Source of the DNA: Propionispora vibrioides
GTDB taxonomy: Bacteria > Bacillota > Negativicutes > Propionisporales > Propionisporaceae
DNA: 64,000 bases
Assembly (NCBI RefSeq): GCF_900110485.1
Contig: NZ_FODY01000020.1
Span: 1 to 64,000 of the forward strand
Direction: 5' to 3'
In this document: positions 43,252 through 52,512 of the stretch, in pieces
How positions within the stretch are numbered: position 1 is the first letter of the stretch
Layout: each line of letters opens with the position of its first letter
Translations under genes and position numbers: made by a program
Notes under the pieces: generated by a model
What the model was told of the DNA's origin: nothing
Database searches by the model: none
The model's input: only the letters and a program-made list of their open reading frames with translations

Positions 43252-44670
43252 ATGTCTAGTAAAGTAGCGGTAACTGCCTATAACTATCCGGCGCCTGATT
43301 ACGTTGGGGTGGGGGATGTCAGCACGGCCCAGTATGCCGGCGGTACCAGCGGTACCGTGATTGCCACGCAGACAGGTGTGGTCACCCAGTATACCGATGG
43401 TGGCAGTACGGTCTCGCTGCCTGGTGACACCAAAGTATTCCACTTCAAAAACAGCTCCGGTGTGGATCAGGCTTTGGTTACAGCAACACAGTGGACTAGC
43501 GGGACGCCGGTATGCAAATACCTGATTTTTGATGCTACCGTTCCAGCCACGATTCCTACCGGTTACAATTGGGGAACACCGGTGTATGGTCCTACCACCT
43601 GGGCCATTGGCAGCACTGCCTTAGCCAACCTGTACAAAATCCAGACAACGACCATCAGCGGTACCTTCTATATCTACGGCATTGACTATGATGCCGCCAG
43701 CGCCTTCCGTCTCGCGGCCAGCGGCTCGACCTATACGCTGGATACCACCAATTACTATACCTTTGACCGGCCTTCTGCGGCCAGTGAAGGACACGGCGTT
43801 GATTTGCAAATTGTCGGCAGTAATGTGTTTACTCTCTGGATCAGCGGGACCAACCTGTCATCGGGAGCGCCCAGCGCATCTTACCTTGACAGTACGGTGG
43901 TTAAGACCAATCTGACGTTCGGCGGCGCCACCTATGCCGGACCTCATGGCAGCACGACGCCGAGCGGGACTAAGCCGGCTAAAAACGCATTCAGCATCCA
44001 GCCCTATAGCGGCGTACTGCTGCTGACTGCCATCGGCGGACCGCAGCAGGCCGGCACCTGGAATCCTGACTCCCGCATTCAACAGATTGATCAGAGCACG
44101 CTGGCTGTTAGCGATTTGCTTTTGGCAGCCGCCAGTTCCAGTGATCCGGCGGAAGACCAGTTCGATTTCCGGGCGCTGTCGTTTAATGCCAGTGGTACGG
44201 AAGTCTTTATTCTGACGGGCATCTACAATTCCAGCTTTTCTACTATGAATTGGCGTTTGTACTGGCTCACTATGAACTCACTGCTCAATGCCGGTGGTGC
44301 TTTGCTTAGTGATTTAGTGGCAGCCAGTGCTCCAGATCCAACGGCAACGGTTATAACGTCGGGAAGCTCAGCCGGCTATCTTTGGGCGCTGCTGTATTCG
44401 GAAAGTACGCAGAAAACCTGGTTCAGCCGCGGCAATGATCTGGCAATTTACAATACCGGCGGTATGGTCGGCAGTGCGGCGGCGATCGGTAGCCTGACCA
44501 CCCTGGGCAGCGGCTCCTATCTTAACTCCATTACCATCTACGGCGGCGAAGAGGCGCCAACAGCCAAGACCTTAAAAGGCTATGTTGCACCGGCCTTCGC
44601 CTCCAATACGGCGGCAGCCCTTATCGAACGCAAGCGCTTGCTGGAGCAAATTGCGGCAGCCAAAGACTAA
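43252..44670 (+). CDS. Unknown beta-rich Ser/Thr/Gly-rich protein (472 aa)
   Basis: Start ATG 43252 with GGGAG upstream; an in-frame GTG at 43243 is less likely. No signal peptide and no membrane segment; few cysteines; many Ser, Thr, Gly, Tyr. Segments such as YLDSTVVKTNLTFGGATYAG, TEVFILTGIYNSSFSTMNWR and TIYGGEEAPTAKTLKGYVAP suggest beta-propeller-like repeats, but I recognise no family. Ends with a basic helix (AALIERKRLLEQIAAAKD). A terminator follows, so downstream genes are partly insulated. Co-regulation by B12 riboswitches suggests a corrinoid-related role. Confidence 0.8.
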   Translation: MSSKVAVTAYNYPAPDYVGVGDVSTAQYAGGTSGTVIATQTGVVTQYTDGGSTVSLPGDTKVFHFKNSSGVDQALVTATQWTSGTPVCKYLIFDATVPATIPTGYNWGTPVYGPTTWAIGSTALANLYKIQTTTISGTFYIYGIDYDAASAFRLAASGSTYTLDTTNYYTFDRPSAASEGHGVDLQIVGSNVFTLWISGTNLSSGAPSASYLDSTVVKTNLTFGGATYAGPHGSTTPSGTKPAKNAFSIQPYSGVLLLTAIGGPQQAGTWNPDSRIQQIDQSTLAVSDLLLAAASSSDPAEDQFDFRALSFNASGTEVFILTGIYNSSFSTMNWRLYWLTMNSLLNAGGALLSDLVAASAPDPTATVITSGSSAGYLWALLYSESTQKTWFSRGNDLAIYNTGGMVGSAAAIGSLTTLGSGSYLNSITIYGGEEAPTAKTLKGYVAPAFASNTAAALIERKRLLEQIAAAKD

Positions 44671-44682
44671 GCAGCGTTTCTG

Positions 44683-44714
44683 GCGGAGGGAATGGCTTGT
44701 CCCTCCGCTTTTTT
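44683..44714 (+). terminator. Intra-operon terminator
   Basis: GCGGAGGGA / TCCCTCCGC with TTTTTT, 26 bases before the TTG start of the fusion gene. Probably lowers expression of the distal genes. Confidence 0.8.
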
Positions 44715-44739
44715 ATGTAAGCAGTAAGGAGAGAATGCA

Positions 44740-47700
44740 TTGCGAAAGTGGAAAAAACGGATACAACGGAAAAAACGGGCAAGACAGGCTCTGCTGGCGA
44801 TCGTCCTGGCGGCCGCTTTGGGCTGTGCTGCACCGGTAAAGGCGGCAACGGTCGTGATAGCTGGTGAGACGGTAAACGATTCAGAGTTAGGTACGGCAAG
44901 TGGACCGGCCACTTACACCGTCGGCGCGGGGCTGACAAAAACAACCTGGGCTAATGCAGACCAGACCAATTCTTCGGCTTTGCGCTATAAGGCAGTGGTT
45001 ATTGAAAATGGTGGGGTTTGGCGACCCATGGATCTTAGCTTTACGACTGGAGATTTGACAATAGGTGCCGGCGCGGTCCTGGACATGACCTATAAGTACG
45101 AAAATTATCCTTACGATGGGACATCGACCGACGGCATAGAGTTTGTCCGGAATTTTAATAACAATAATAATACTGCGACCAAAACAGTCTTTTATGATGG
45201 GGCCATCCTGCGGGGAACGATATGGAGTAATTCGAGAAAAACGACATTTACCTTTAAGAACCCGCAGTTTGGGACCGGGGAATCATCGGCCACCGTCAAA
45301 GTCCAGTGGCGGTTTGATAAAAGCTTTTTCAGCGGCACCAACAGCGGCGTGGCGGCAGGCAGTTGGGAAGCGGCCAAGGCGATCAATTTAAACGGGACAG
45401 TGGGTAGCGTTATCACTCTAAGAAATTTAGACGCCGGTGTGGAACAAAACCTGAGCTTTGTGGCGGAGGTCGACAATAGTTACGTTGACGATGCGCTGCA
45501 CAAATATTTATTTGTGCCGACCCTGACCACCAATTATGTTTCCGGTGCCACTAAATACTATGATTTAAGCTGGACCGCCACCCGGACCGACTTCTTGTCC
45601 CAGGGCGTATTCAGCGCCGCCAATGCCCAGCTTTCCCTGCGTAATTTGTGGCGGATCGAGGACGGTCTGTTCTGGAAGAGGGGCGAAGAGCTGCGCGCCG
45701 CCGATCGGCTGGGACAGGACGACGAAGGGGCTGACGGAGCCTGGGCGCAAATCTGGCGCGGTAAGTATGATTTTGACGGTGTCGTTGCTTCGGGCTTCGG
45801 CCAGAGCTATGACGGCATTCAACTTGGCTATGACAAGCAGCGCGAGGGCAAGCTGTTCGGCGGCAAGCTCCATAGCGGCCTGTTCCTCAGCTTGCTCAAT
45901 TCCGATGCCGATTTCCATCAGCACACGGTTCTCAGCGATAATGGCGTGGATAAAGCCTATTACACACACGCCAATGGCGATCTGGACAGTAAAGGAATTG
46001 GCTTGTATACCACCTGGGCCGGTGATAAAGGCCACTACCTGGATTTTACCGTTCGCGGCTCCCGACTCAGCAACAAGTATCAATACTACGATGCCGACGA
46101 TAATCTATATGACAACGACTACAGCACCTGGACCTACGGAGCCGGTTTTCGCTACGGGTATCAACAAGAGCTGCACAAGGGCTGGTATTGGGAACCCCAG
46201 GCTGGCCTGTCTTATGGCACGATGAAGGATTATAGTTACACCGCCGGCAATAACCTGCGTTATAACCAGGAACAGATGGATATGCTGATCGGCCGCTTTG
46301 GCGTCACTGCCGGCCGGAATTTCACGCATGGTGATAAACGCGGCACGGTCTATGCCAAGGCTGCGGTCAACCATGACTTTAAGGACGGCGGCAGCGGTAG
46401 CGCGGACGCTCTGGTCTGGGATGCCTCGCTCAATGGTTTTTCCGGCGGCTGGAAGGTGGGAGCCACCCTGCCTATGAATACCCTAGCCGGTAAGGATACT
46501 TGGTACGAATTCGCCCTGGGGGCCAATCTAATGATTGGGAAAGATAAAAACGCCTTTGTCGAACTGACCAAAACCACCGGTGGCAAGGTTAATACCGACT
46601 GGCAGGTGAATGCTGGGCTATCCTGGCGCTTTAACGGGCCTGTTGCCGGCAAAGGCGAGCTTTCTCAGCCTCCTGCCACCGGTAATAGCCTGAACGAAGG
46701 AGAAACCTTGCCAACCGGGCAGTCAAGCGGGGCAAGTTCATTAGCGGCGCAGTCAAGTCAAGCCGAACGCTCTGCTAAGACCGGCCCAATGGCACTAAAC
46801 CAGGAGGATTTATCTAGCAGGGCTGCGACCAATGGAACGGCTGCAGCCGGAGATGGGACAGAACAAAGAGCGGCACAGGCTGTTGCCGTTGCGCAAAGCG
46901 GACAGCTTGCGGCGCAATTGCCTGATCAGGTACCGGCGGACAGCCGAACTATGCAGACAAAACCGGCCAGCGGCGACGGGCAGCCGGTCGCTGTCCCTAC
47001 TTCTGCCGGCGTCAGAACCGTCGCTGCCGCAACGGAAACGGCGGTTGCCGACAGCGGCGAGACAGCAACTTTTACCTTGGAACCCTTGGTGGTCGAAGCC
47101 AAGCGCCCCGATTGGGAGAAAAAGCTCTCACCCGGCACCGTTTCGGTTATTCATGTGCCGGAGTATAAGGGCGAAATGAAAAATCTGCCCGACCTGTTGC
47201 AGACCGTACCCGGTGTTTACGTGCAGCGGTTGCAGGGCACCGGCCATTATAGCGTGGCCCGCGTCCGCGGTTCGACCGGCGGCCAGGTTAATATCTACGT
47301 CGATGGCGTACTCGTTAATTCCAATGCCGATGCCGCGGTCGATTTGTCAACTATTCCGGTGGAAAATGTTGAACGGATCGAAGTCTATCGCGGCTATGTA
47401 CCGGCCCGCTTTGCCGGCGCGCCCATCGGCGGGGCGATCAACATTGTCACCAAGAAGCCCCAGGACACCAAGGGCAGCATCACGACTGGCCTGCGCTCCT
47501 TTGACGGTTATACCGGCAATCTGGAAGTGACCGCGCCGGTGGGCGGCGGCAGTATGCTGTTCGCCCTTAACCGCGATCAGGCGGCGGGTGATTTCCACTA
47601 TGACCATGTGTATCAGACTTCCCAGAACGTTCCTGCCATTACCGAGAGCAAATGGCGCAAAAACAATGACTATCATAACACGGACGCCCTGCTGAAATGG

Positions 47701-49140
47701 CAGGATGACAACTGGTTCGCCAAGCTGACCTATCAGAATAACAGCACGGCCTTCCCGCAGTCCGCCTATGGGCAATATGCCGACGACATTGATCTTTCCG
47801 GCAAACGCCAGGAGATAGAAAAAACAGAGCTTTCGCTGGGGCGGCGACAGACCGCCGGCAATCTCGAATGGGGCTGGCGGTTGGACGGTTCCTATCAGTA
47901 CAAGCAGGCAACCGATATGGACGTTAAGTCTTTAGTGAGTGGTAATGTAAAGTTCACCGCCGACAATGAATTCCGTAATCGGCGCTTAGGCGGTGCGGTT
48001 GACGGTAGCTGGAAAATGGGCAAAGCCCATTTGGTTGAGTTTCTGTTGGACACCTCCCGTGAAACCATGAAGGTGGACACCAATAATTACAATAAGTGGC
48101 CGAATTGGGACAGCAGTGTCGGCAGTAATCAGGCCAAGGCGCTATATTCTAAATTCTTTAAGAACGACTACCAAAGCGATAACTATTACTTCCAGGTACA
48201 GGATACTATGACGCTCAACAAGAGCGGCAACCTGTTCTTTACTCCGGTACTGCGGGCGCAGAAGCTGGCTATGGATGTCGATTTGGGCGATCCCGATCTG
48301 GATCGATGGAATTACTCCTACGGTCTGGGCTTGAAAAAAGTGCAGAACGATCATTGGACCTTCCGCAGCACTTATGGCACCTACCATAAATATCCCAACT
48401 GGTATGAACTGTTCGGCGATGGTGTTAACGTCAAGTCCCGCTGGGAAATGTATTCTACGACCAAGGTATCCGATTATTTGACCAACTCGTTTGTGGAACA
48501 CGGTACCAGTTGGGACGTCAGCGCCAACTGGCAAGGCCAGGCGGCCGGAGCAGATGCTGATGTGACATTGACTTACTTCAACCGCCGTTCCAAAAACTTA
48601 TTAAGTTATACGCTAGATCCCTACGGCTTTGGTTACTACACCAATCTGGCAGCCGGCAACATTCAGGGGCTGGAACTGGAAAGCAAGCTGCTGTGGAAAC
48701 GCTGGGACCTTCTGTTGGCAGCTACTTGGAACGACTCAATGGTAACTAAAGGCGGCAAAGACGGTCTGGTAATCCCCTCCGAGACTGCAGCCGGCAACCC
48801 CTTCCCCTGGATACCCGAATGGGAAGGCAATATTCGTCTGGGCTATCGTTTCCCCGGCGACAAGCTTAGCGTTTTTGGCGAGTATCATTACCTGGGTGAA
48901 ACCGGTGTGTATTTCGGCAGCAAAACAGCGCTGTATGAACCACTGGGCTTGATCAATATCGGCCTAAAATATGATATAAACAAAGAACTCAAACTGACTA
49001 CCGGCATCAATGACCTGTTTGACAAGGGACCTGATCAATTATGGTACCGTAGTGGGTATGGTACGTTGGATGCCAGTGGCAGCGTGGCCTATCCGCAGCA
49101 AGGCCGGACCTATTATATGACCATGCAGTACTTTTTTTAG
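44740..49140 (+). CDS. Autotransporter-barrel / TonB-dependent receptor fusion (1466 aa)
   Basis: TTG start with AAGGAGAG 5 bases upstream, then a signal peptide (ALLAIVLAAALGCAAPVKA). Layout: passenger-like beta-rich region about 36-318; autotransporter barrel about 320-632 (WAQIWRGKYDF, GIQLGYDKQ, YWEPQAGLSYG, ending NAGLSWRFNG); an Ala/Gln/Ser-rich linker about 633-775; then a TonB box (TLEPLVVEAKRP, about 781), a plug (LPDLLQTVPGVYVQR, VNIYVDGVLVN, VERIEVYRGYVPARFAGAPIGGAINIVTKKP) and a second barrel ending YYMTMQYFF. Both halves are complete in one frame, giving two predicted outer-membrane barrels in one chain. B12-riboswitch control points to corrinoid uptake. Confidence 0.9.
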   Translation: MRKWKKRIQRKKRARQALLAIVLAAALGCAAPVKAATVVIAGETVNDSELGTASGPATYTVGAGLTKTTWANADQTNSSALRYKAVVIENGGVWRPMDLSFTTGDLTIGAGAVLDMTYKYENYPYDGTSTDGIEFVRNFNNNNNTATKTVFYDGAILRGTIWSNSRKTTFTFKNPQFGTGESSATVKVQWRFDKSFFSGTNSGVAAGSWEAAKAINLNGTVGSVITLRNLDAGVEQNLSFVAEVDNSYVDDALHKYLFVPTLTTNYVSGATKYYDLSWTATRTDFLSQGVFSAANAQLSLRNLWRIEDGLFWKRGEELRAADRLGQDDEGADGAWAQIWRGKYDFDGVVASGFGQSYDGIQLGYDKQREGKLFGGKLHSGLFLSLLNSDADFHQHTVLSDNGVDKAYYTHANGDLDSKGIGLYTTWAGDKGHYLDFTVRGSRLSNKYQYYDADDNLYDNDYSTWTYGAGFRYGYQQELHKGWYWEPQAGLSYGTMKDYSYTAGNNLRYNQEQMDMLIGRFGVTAGRNFTHGDKRGTVYAKAAVNHDFKDGGSGSADALVWDASLNGFSGGWKVGATLPMNTLAGKDTWYEFALGANLMIGKDKNAFVELTKTTGGKVNTDWQVNAGLSWRFNGPVAGKGELSQPPATGNSLNEGETLPTGQSSGASSLAAQSSQAERSAKTGPMALNQEDLSSRAATNGTAAAGDGTEQRAAQAVAVAQSGQLAAQLPDQVPADSRTMQTKPASGDGQPVAVPTSAGVRTVAAATETAVADSGETATFTLEPLVVEAKRPDWEKKLSPGTVSVIHVPEYKGEMKNLPDLLQTVPGVYVQRLQGTGHYSVARVRGSTGGQVNIYVDGVLVNSNADAAVDLSTIPVENVERIEVYRGYVPARFAGAPIGGAINIVTKKPQDTKGSITTGLRSFDGYTGNLEVTAPVGGGSMLFALNRDQAAGDFHYDHVYQTSQNVPAITESKWRKNNDYHNTDALLKWQDDNWFAKLTYQNNSTAFPQSAYGQYADDIDLSGKRQEIEKTELSLGRRQTAGNLEWGWRLDGSYQYKQATDMDVKSLVSGNVKFTADNEFRNRRLGGAVDGSWKMGKAHLVEFLLDTSRETMKVDTNNYNKWPNWDSSVGSNQAKALYSKFFKNDYQSDNYYFQVQDTMTLNKSGNLFFTPVLRAQKLAMDVDLGDPDLDRWNYSYGLGLKKVQNDHWTFRSTYGTYHKYPNWYELFGDGVNVKSRWEMYSTTKVSDYLTNSFVEHGTSWDVSANWQGQAAGADADVTLTYFNRRSKNLLSYTLDPYGFGYYTNLAAGNIQGLELESKLLWKRWDLLLAATWNDSMVTKGGKDGLVIPSETAAGNPFPWIPEWEGNIRLGYRFPGDKLSVFGEYHYLGETGVYFGSKTALYEPLGLINIGLKYDINKELKLTTGINDLFDKGPDQLWYRSGYGTLDASGSVAYPQQGRTYYMTMQYFF

Positions 49141-49195
49141 CCGGCGGATCATAGGTAAATGAATAAGGAAAGTTGGTAAATTTGCAAATAAAAAT

Positions 49196-49234
49196 GGAAA
49201 CGCTGCTGCGGCATTTGGCCGGAGCAGCGTTTCC
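49196..49234 (+). other. Hairpin between the fusion gene and the protease gene
   Basis: Perfect 12-bp stem GGAAACGCTGCT / AGCAGCGTTTCC without a T run, just before the protease ribosome site. May stabilise or process the transcript. Confidence 0.5.
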
Positions 49235-49255
49235 CAATGGTGAGGAGGTATGAAG

Positions 49256-50152
49256 ATGAATGCCAGAATTGTTCTGCCTGACAGCCGGGTGGTGGGTACG
49301 GGCTGGCTGCCGCCCCTGCCTGATCTGCGTGATTACAATGAGGACCATCCCAATCTGCAGCAAACGTTGAAAAAGCTGGGAATGGACCGGGATACTCCTT
49401 TGCCGGACCGGGTAGATCTTAGGCAGTGGTGCTCACCTGTCCAGGACCAGGGGGCGCTGGGTGCCTGCACCGCTCATGCGGCGGCAGGCATGGTCGAGTA
49501 TTTTGAGAATCGTTCCTTTTCCCGGAATATGACCGCTTCCCGTCTGTTTATCTATAAGAACGCCCGAAATCTACAGGGAGTGGCCGGCGACAGCGGTTCC
49601 TATATCCGAGATACCATGGGAGCTCTGGCCTTGTGCGGCGTACCGCCGGAAAAATACTGGCCCTACACCGACAAAGCGCCTGACTTTGATAAAGAACCGA
49701 CCTCTTTTGTCTATGCGGTGGCCGACAACTATGAAGCGCTGCAGTACTTTTGCCATGATGCCGCCGGGGTTAATCCGGCTCCGGCCGATGTTCTTGGCAG
49801 CGTAAAAAAATACCTGGCGGCCGGAATTCCCAGCATGTTTGGTTTCTACGGTTTTGCTTCCTTTACGGCGTCCGATGTACCCGGCGGCATCCCGGCTCCC
49901 GGTCCGAATGAACAGGCTCAATGGGGGCATGCCGTGGCGGCTTTCGGCTATGATGATACGCTGGCAATGAGAAACACCCAATATAATAAGGAAACTACCG
50001 GAGCCTTGCTGATCCGTAATTCCTGGGGCAGTGCCTGGGGCGATGCCGGCTATGGCTGGCTGCCCTATGAATATGTCCTGAACAAGCTGGCGACAGACTT
50101 TTGGTCGCTCTTAAACATGGAATGGATTGCCGCCGATCAATTTGGCCTGTAA
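49256..50152 (+). CDS. Papain-like (C1A) cysteine protease, no signal peptide
   Basis: 298 residues from ATG 49256, 8 bases after GAGGAGG; ATG 49250 is too close. Catalytic Cys71 in VQDQGALGACTAHAA, His in WGHAVAAFGYDD and Asn in LIRNSWGSAWGDAGYGWLPY, with the oxyanion Gln in QDQG; all expected residues are present. The 50 residues before the domain (LPDSRVVGTGWLPPLPDLRDYNEDHP) resemble a short pro-segment. No export signal. In this B12-controlled operon it could process a partner, such as the fusion protein or the beta-rich protein, or digest corrinoid-binding proteins. Confidence 0.88.
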   Translation: MNARIVLPDSRVVGTGWLPPLPDLRDYNEDHPNLQQTLKKLGMDRDTPLPDRVDLRQWCSPVQDQGALGACTAHAAAGMVEYFENRSFSRNMTASRLFIYKNARNLQGVAGDSGSYIRDTMGALALCGVPPEKYWPYTDKAPDFDKEPTSFVYAVADNYEALQYFCHDAAGVNPAPADVLGSVKKYLAAGIPSMFGFYGFASFTASDVPGGIPAPGPNEQAQWGHAVAAFGYDDTLAMRNTQYNKETTGALLIRNSWGSAWGDAGYGWLPYEYVLNKLATDFWSLLNMEWIAADQFGL

Positions 50153-50198
50153 AAAGAAACGATAGTAACGGCAGAAGGAGAAAGGGGGAGAGTGTTTT

Positions 50199-51323
50199 AT
50201 GAGCCTGATTGACTGGTTTAGCAATTTATTTGTTAAAGAGTCGAAGCATTATGTATTTGCGCCGGTAACGTCGGACGTGGAACGGATCGAATTGAAAGAG
50301 GGGCAGCATTATCTCCGGCTGCGCCTGGCGGAAATGTTTTTAAAGGATGACCGCAAATTATTCCGCAGCTATGTGCCGGTGGTTTCTTCCGTTGTCGAGC
50401 TGCAATTCGGCAGCAATGCCGCGCAGCAGTTACCCAGTGTAGCCGGACCGCTTTCGCTTAATCTGAATGCAACTTCCTTAGGCAAGGGGGTAGAACTGAA
50501 TTATGCCTTGACCAACCTGGTACCTTACCGTGGCGGCACTGTATCCATCAGCGCGGCCCTGCTGGCTTATGTGAATAAAGACTATTTTCAGCCGTTTATC
50601 ACACTGGCCAACAGTATTTCCAGCCTGCTGACCAGCGGCCAGTTGTCAACCACCCTTAAAGTAGTCGACAGCGCGGTCAATAGTCTGCAGGACCTCCTGG
50701 ACGGTGGTGACAAGGACATCCGTCTGGTGTATCATAATGAATATGCCGGTACGGACAGCCTGGGCGGTGTATCGCTGACAAACGGCTATTTCGTTGTAAT
50801 AAATGCCGATGCCGGGCAATTTGCCACGGAAAAGCTGCTGGTTAAAGCTTCACGGCTTTGCTATGGCGAGGATGCAGCAGCGGCTAAACCGCTTACCGGT
50901 TACGACTATATGCTGTTTAGTGTGGAAGCGGCGCTGTACCGGGACGATTTCCGTTATTTTGACGAATACAACAGCTTGCTCTATACGGCCATTGAAAAAG
51001 GCATGACCGACAGAAGCGAAGGGGACGCCGTCATCCGGGCGGCGATGCTGGCTGTGTTCAAATCGGACGATCTGACTTATGTCGATAAAACACGGGTCGC
51101 GGCGGCCTTGAAACAGGAATATGAAGAGCGGCTTTCGCTGCAGGAAAAACCGGCTGGCGACAAGGAAGAATGGCTGCATGACAGGGCGCTGGCCATCGAT
51201 CCGGCAGCGGTGGCTGAAAAAATTACGCCGCTCCTGAAACCCTATCCGTTGGATGATACGGTGGTAGCCGATCAAATTCTGAGGATGATTTTCAATAATG
51301 TTTTTGCGTTGCCCGAATTGTAA
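50199..51323 (+). CDS. Unknown protein (374 aa)
   Basis: No family recognised. No signal peptide or membrane segment. N-terminal half beta-rich (HYVFAPVTSDVERIELKEG, VVELQFGSNAAQQLPSV, GTVSISAALLAYV), middle with ISSLLTSGQLSTTLKVVDSAVNSLQDLL, C-terminal half helical and acidic (YFDEYNSLLYTAIEKGM, ALKQEYEERLSLQEK). GAAGGAGAAAGGGGGAG gives a strong ribosome site. Lies between the C1 protease and cbiZ, 46 bases after the former, so surely the same operon. It could be the protease's partner or substrate. Confidence 0.8.
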   Translation: MSLIDWFSNLFVKESKHYVFAPVTSDVERIELKEGQHYLRLRLAEMFLKDDRKLFRSYVPVVSSVVELQFGSNAAQQLPSVAGPLSLNLNATSLGKGVELNYALTNLVPYRGGTVSISAALLAYVNKDYFQPFITLANSISSLLTSGQLSTTLKVVDSAVNSLQDLLDGGDKDIRLVYHNEYAGTDSLGGVSLTNGYFVVINADAGQFATEKLLVKASRLCYGEDAAAAKPLTGYDYMLFSVEAALYRDDFRYFDEYNSLLYTAIEKGMTDRSEGDAVIRAAMLAVFKSDDLTYVDKTRVAAALKQEYEERLSLQEKPAGDKEEWLHDRALAIDPAAVAEKITPLLKPYPLDDTVVADQILRMIFNNVFALPEL

Positions 51324-51389
51324 GGCTTGCAGGTCAGGTCGTATGTTTTTTAGTGCCCCTAAGGCGGGTTGTCAGATACGGAGGAAGTT

Positions 51390-52487
51390 ATGAAGATATA
51401 TGAGCTAGCGAATGGCGATTCGGTTTACCGGTCCGAAAAAAGCATCATCATCCGGTTTAAAGAGTCCCGTAAAGTTCTCAGTACCTCCATCTATAACGGA
51501 GGGTATCAGGAACAGTTGACGGCCGTGTTTAATTACGACTGCGCCGTACCTAACGGCAGCTGTACCTGGCGGGCGGCCAATTATGACGAATACATGCGTC
51601 AGGCCGCGGCCGGGTTGGATCTGGCGCCGGATACGGTTTCCGGTATGGCTACGGCAGCGGCGATGGACAATGTGGCCATTCATACGGCCTGTTACCAGAG
51701 CTTGCAGGTTACGGCGCTGGTCACCGGCGGAATTGAGGAGAACGGGGGAAGGGTGGGCGACCCGGCCACGTATTTTGAACCGGCGGAACGAAATACCTTG
51801 TATAAGCCGGGTACGATCAATATCTTCTTAGTGATTGATGCGGATATGCCGCCGGCCTCACTGGTACGGGCGCTGGTGACCTGCACGGAGGCCAAAACCG
51901 CCGCTTTGCAGGAGCTGATGGCCGGCAGCAATTACTCCACCGGTCTGGCAACCGGCTCAGGCACCGATCAGACTATGATCATTGCCAATCCCCACTCGCC
52001 CCTGTATTTGGAGAGTGCGGGAAAGCATGCCAAGCTGGGTGAACTGATCGGCTGTGTGGTTAAACAGGCCGTAAAGGAAGCGTTGCAGCGGCAGACCGGA
52101 CTGTCGCCCACGCTGCAGTATAGTTCGCTGCGGCGGCTCAAGCGGTTTGGTGTGCGGGAGGAAACCCTGTGGGATTTTTATCGGCAAGAAAGCGGTGATT
52201 CCGATCAAGTGCGGTTTTTACAACGGTTGCGATGCCTGGATGCCAATTCCCGGCTGGTAACCTACACTTCACTCTATGTCCATTTGCTGGACCAATGGCT
52301 TTGGGGGCTGTTGAACCCGGAAGAAGTCCGTCGGACCGGACAGGAGCTAATCGAACAGGTAAGTTCCCGTTTTGGCATAGGTGCACCGCAAATTGGCGGG
52401 GGGAAATTGGAGGATTATTTGACGGCCTGGGGCAGGCTGCTGGCGATGCTGGCAAGTAAGACAATGACCGTGAAAAATAGTTTATAA
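51390..52487 (+). CDS. cbiZ: Adenosylcobinamide amidohydrolase family protein
   Basis: 365 residues from ATG 51390 (GGAGGA site); the TTG at 51369 is weaker. The first 230 residues carry the CbiZ signature: LVTGGIEENGGRVGDPATYF, GTINIFLVIDADMPPASLVRA, TEAKTAALQELMAGSNYSTG and LATGSGTDQTMII. CbiZ cleaves the aminopropanol side chain of cobinamide to cobyric acid for salvage and remodelling. About 130 extra C-terminal residues (from LKRFGVREETLWDFYR) are of unknown role. Last gene of the operon, and the clearest link of the whole operon to corrinoids. Confidence 0.92.
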   Translation: MKIYELANGDSVYRSEKSIIIRFKESRKVLSTSIYNGGYQEQLTAVFNYDCAVPNGSCTWRAANYDEYMRQAAAGLDLAPDTVSGMATAAAMDNVAIHTACYQSLQVTALVTGGIEENGGRVGDPATYFEPAERNTLYKPGTINIFLVIDADMPPASLVRALVTCTEAKTAALQELMAGSNYSTGLATGSGTDQTMIIANPHSPLYLESAGKHAKLGELIGCVVKQAVKEALQRQTGLSPTLQYSSLRRLKRFGVREETLWDFYRQESGDSDQVRFLQRLRCLDANSRLVTYTSLYVHLLDQWLWGLLNPEEVRRTGQELIEQVSSRFGIGAPQIGGGKLEDYLTAWGRLLAMLASKTMTVKNSL

Positions 52488-52512
52488 AACTCTGCCTTTT
52501 TCAAATAAGATA

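Noticed and set aside
45565-46225. Overlapping frames on both strands in the autotransporter barrel
   Set aside because: Shadows of the long fusion gene, which has signal peptide and barrel motifs in the main frame.
44740-49140. Two separate genes wrongly joined
   Set aside because: The frame is open throughout; no stop, no ribosome site and no second signal peptide were seen before the TonB box, so I treat it as a true fusion pending read-level checks.
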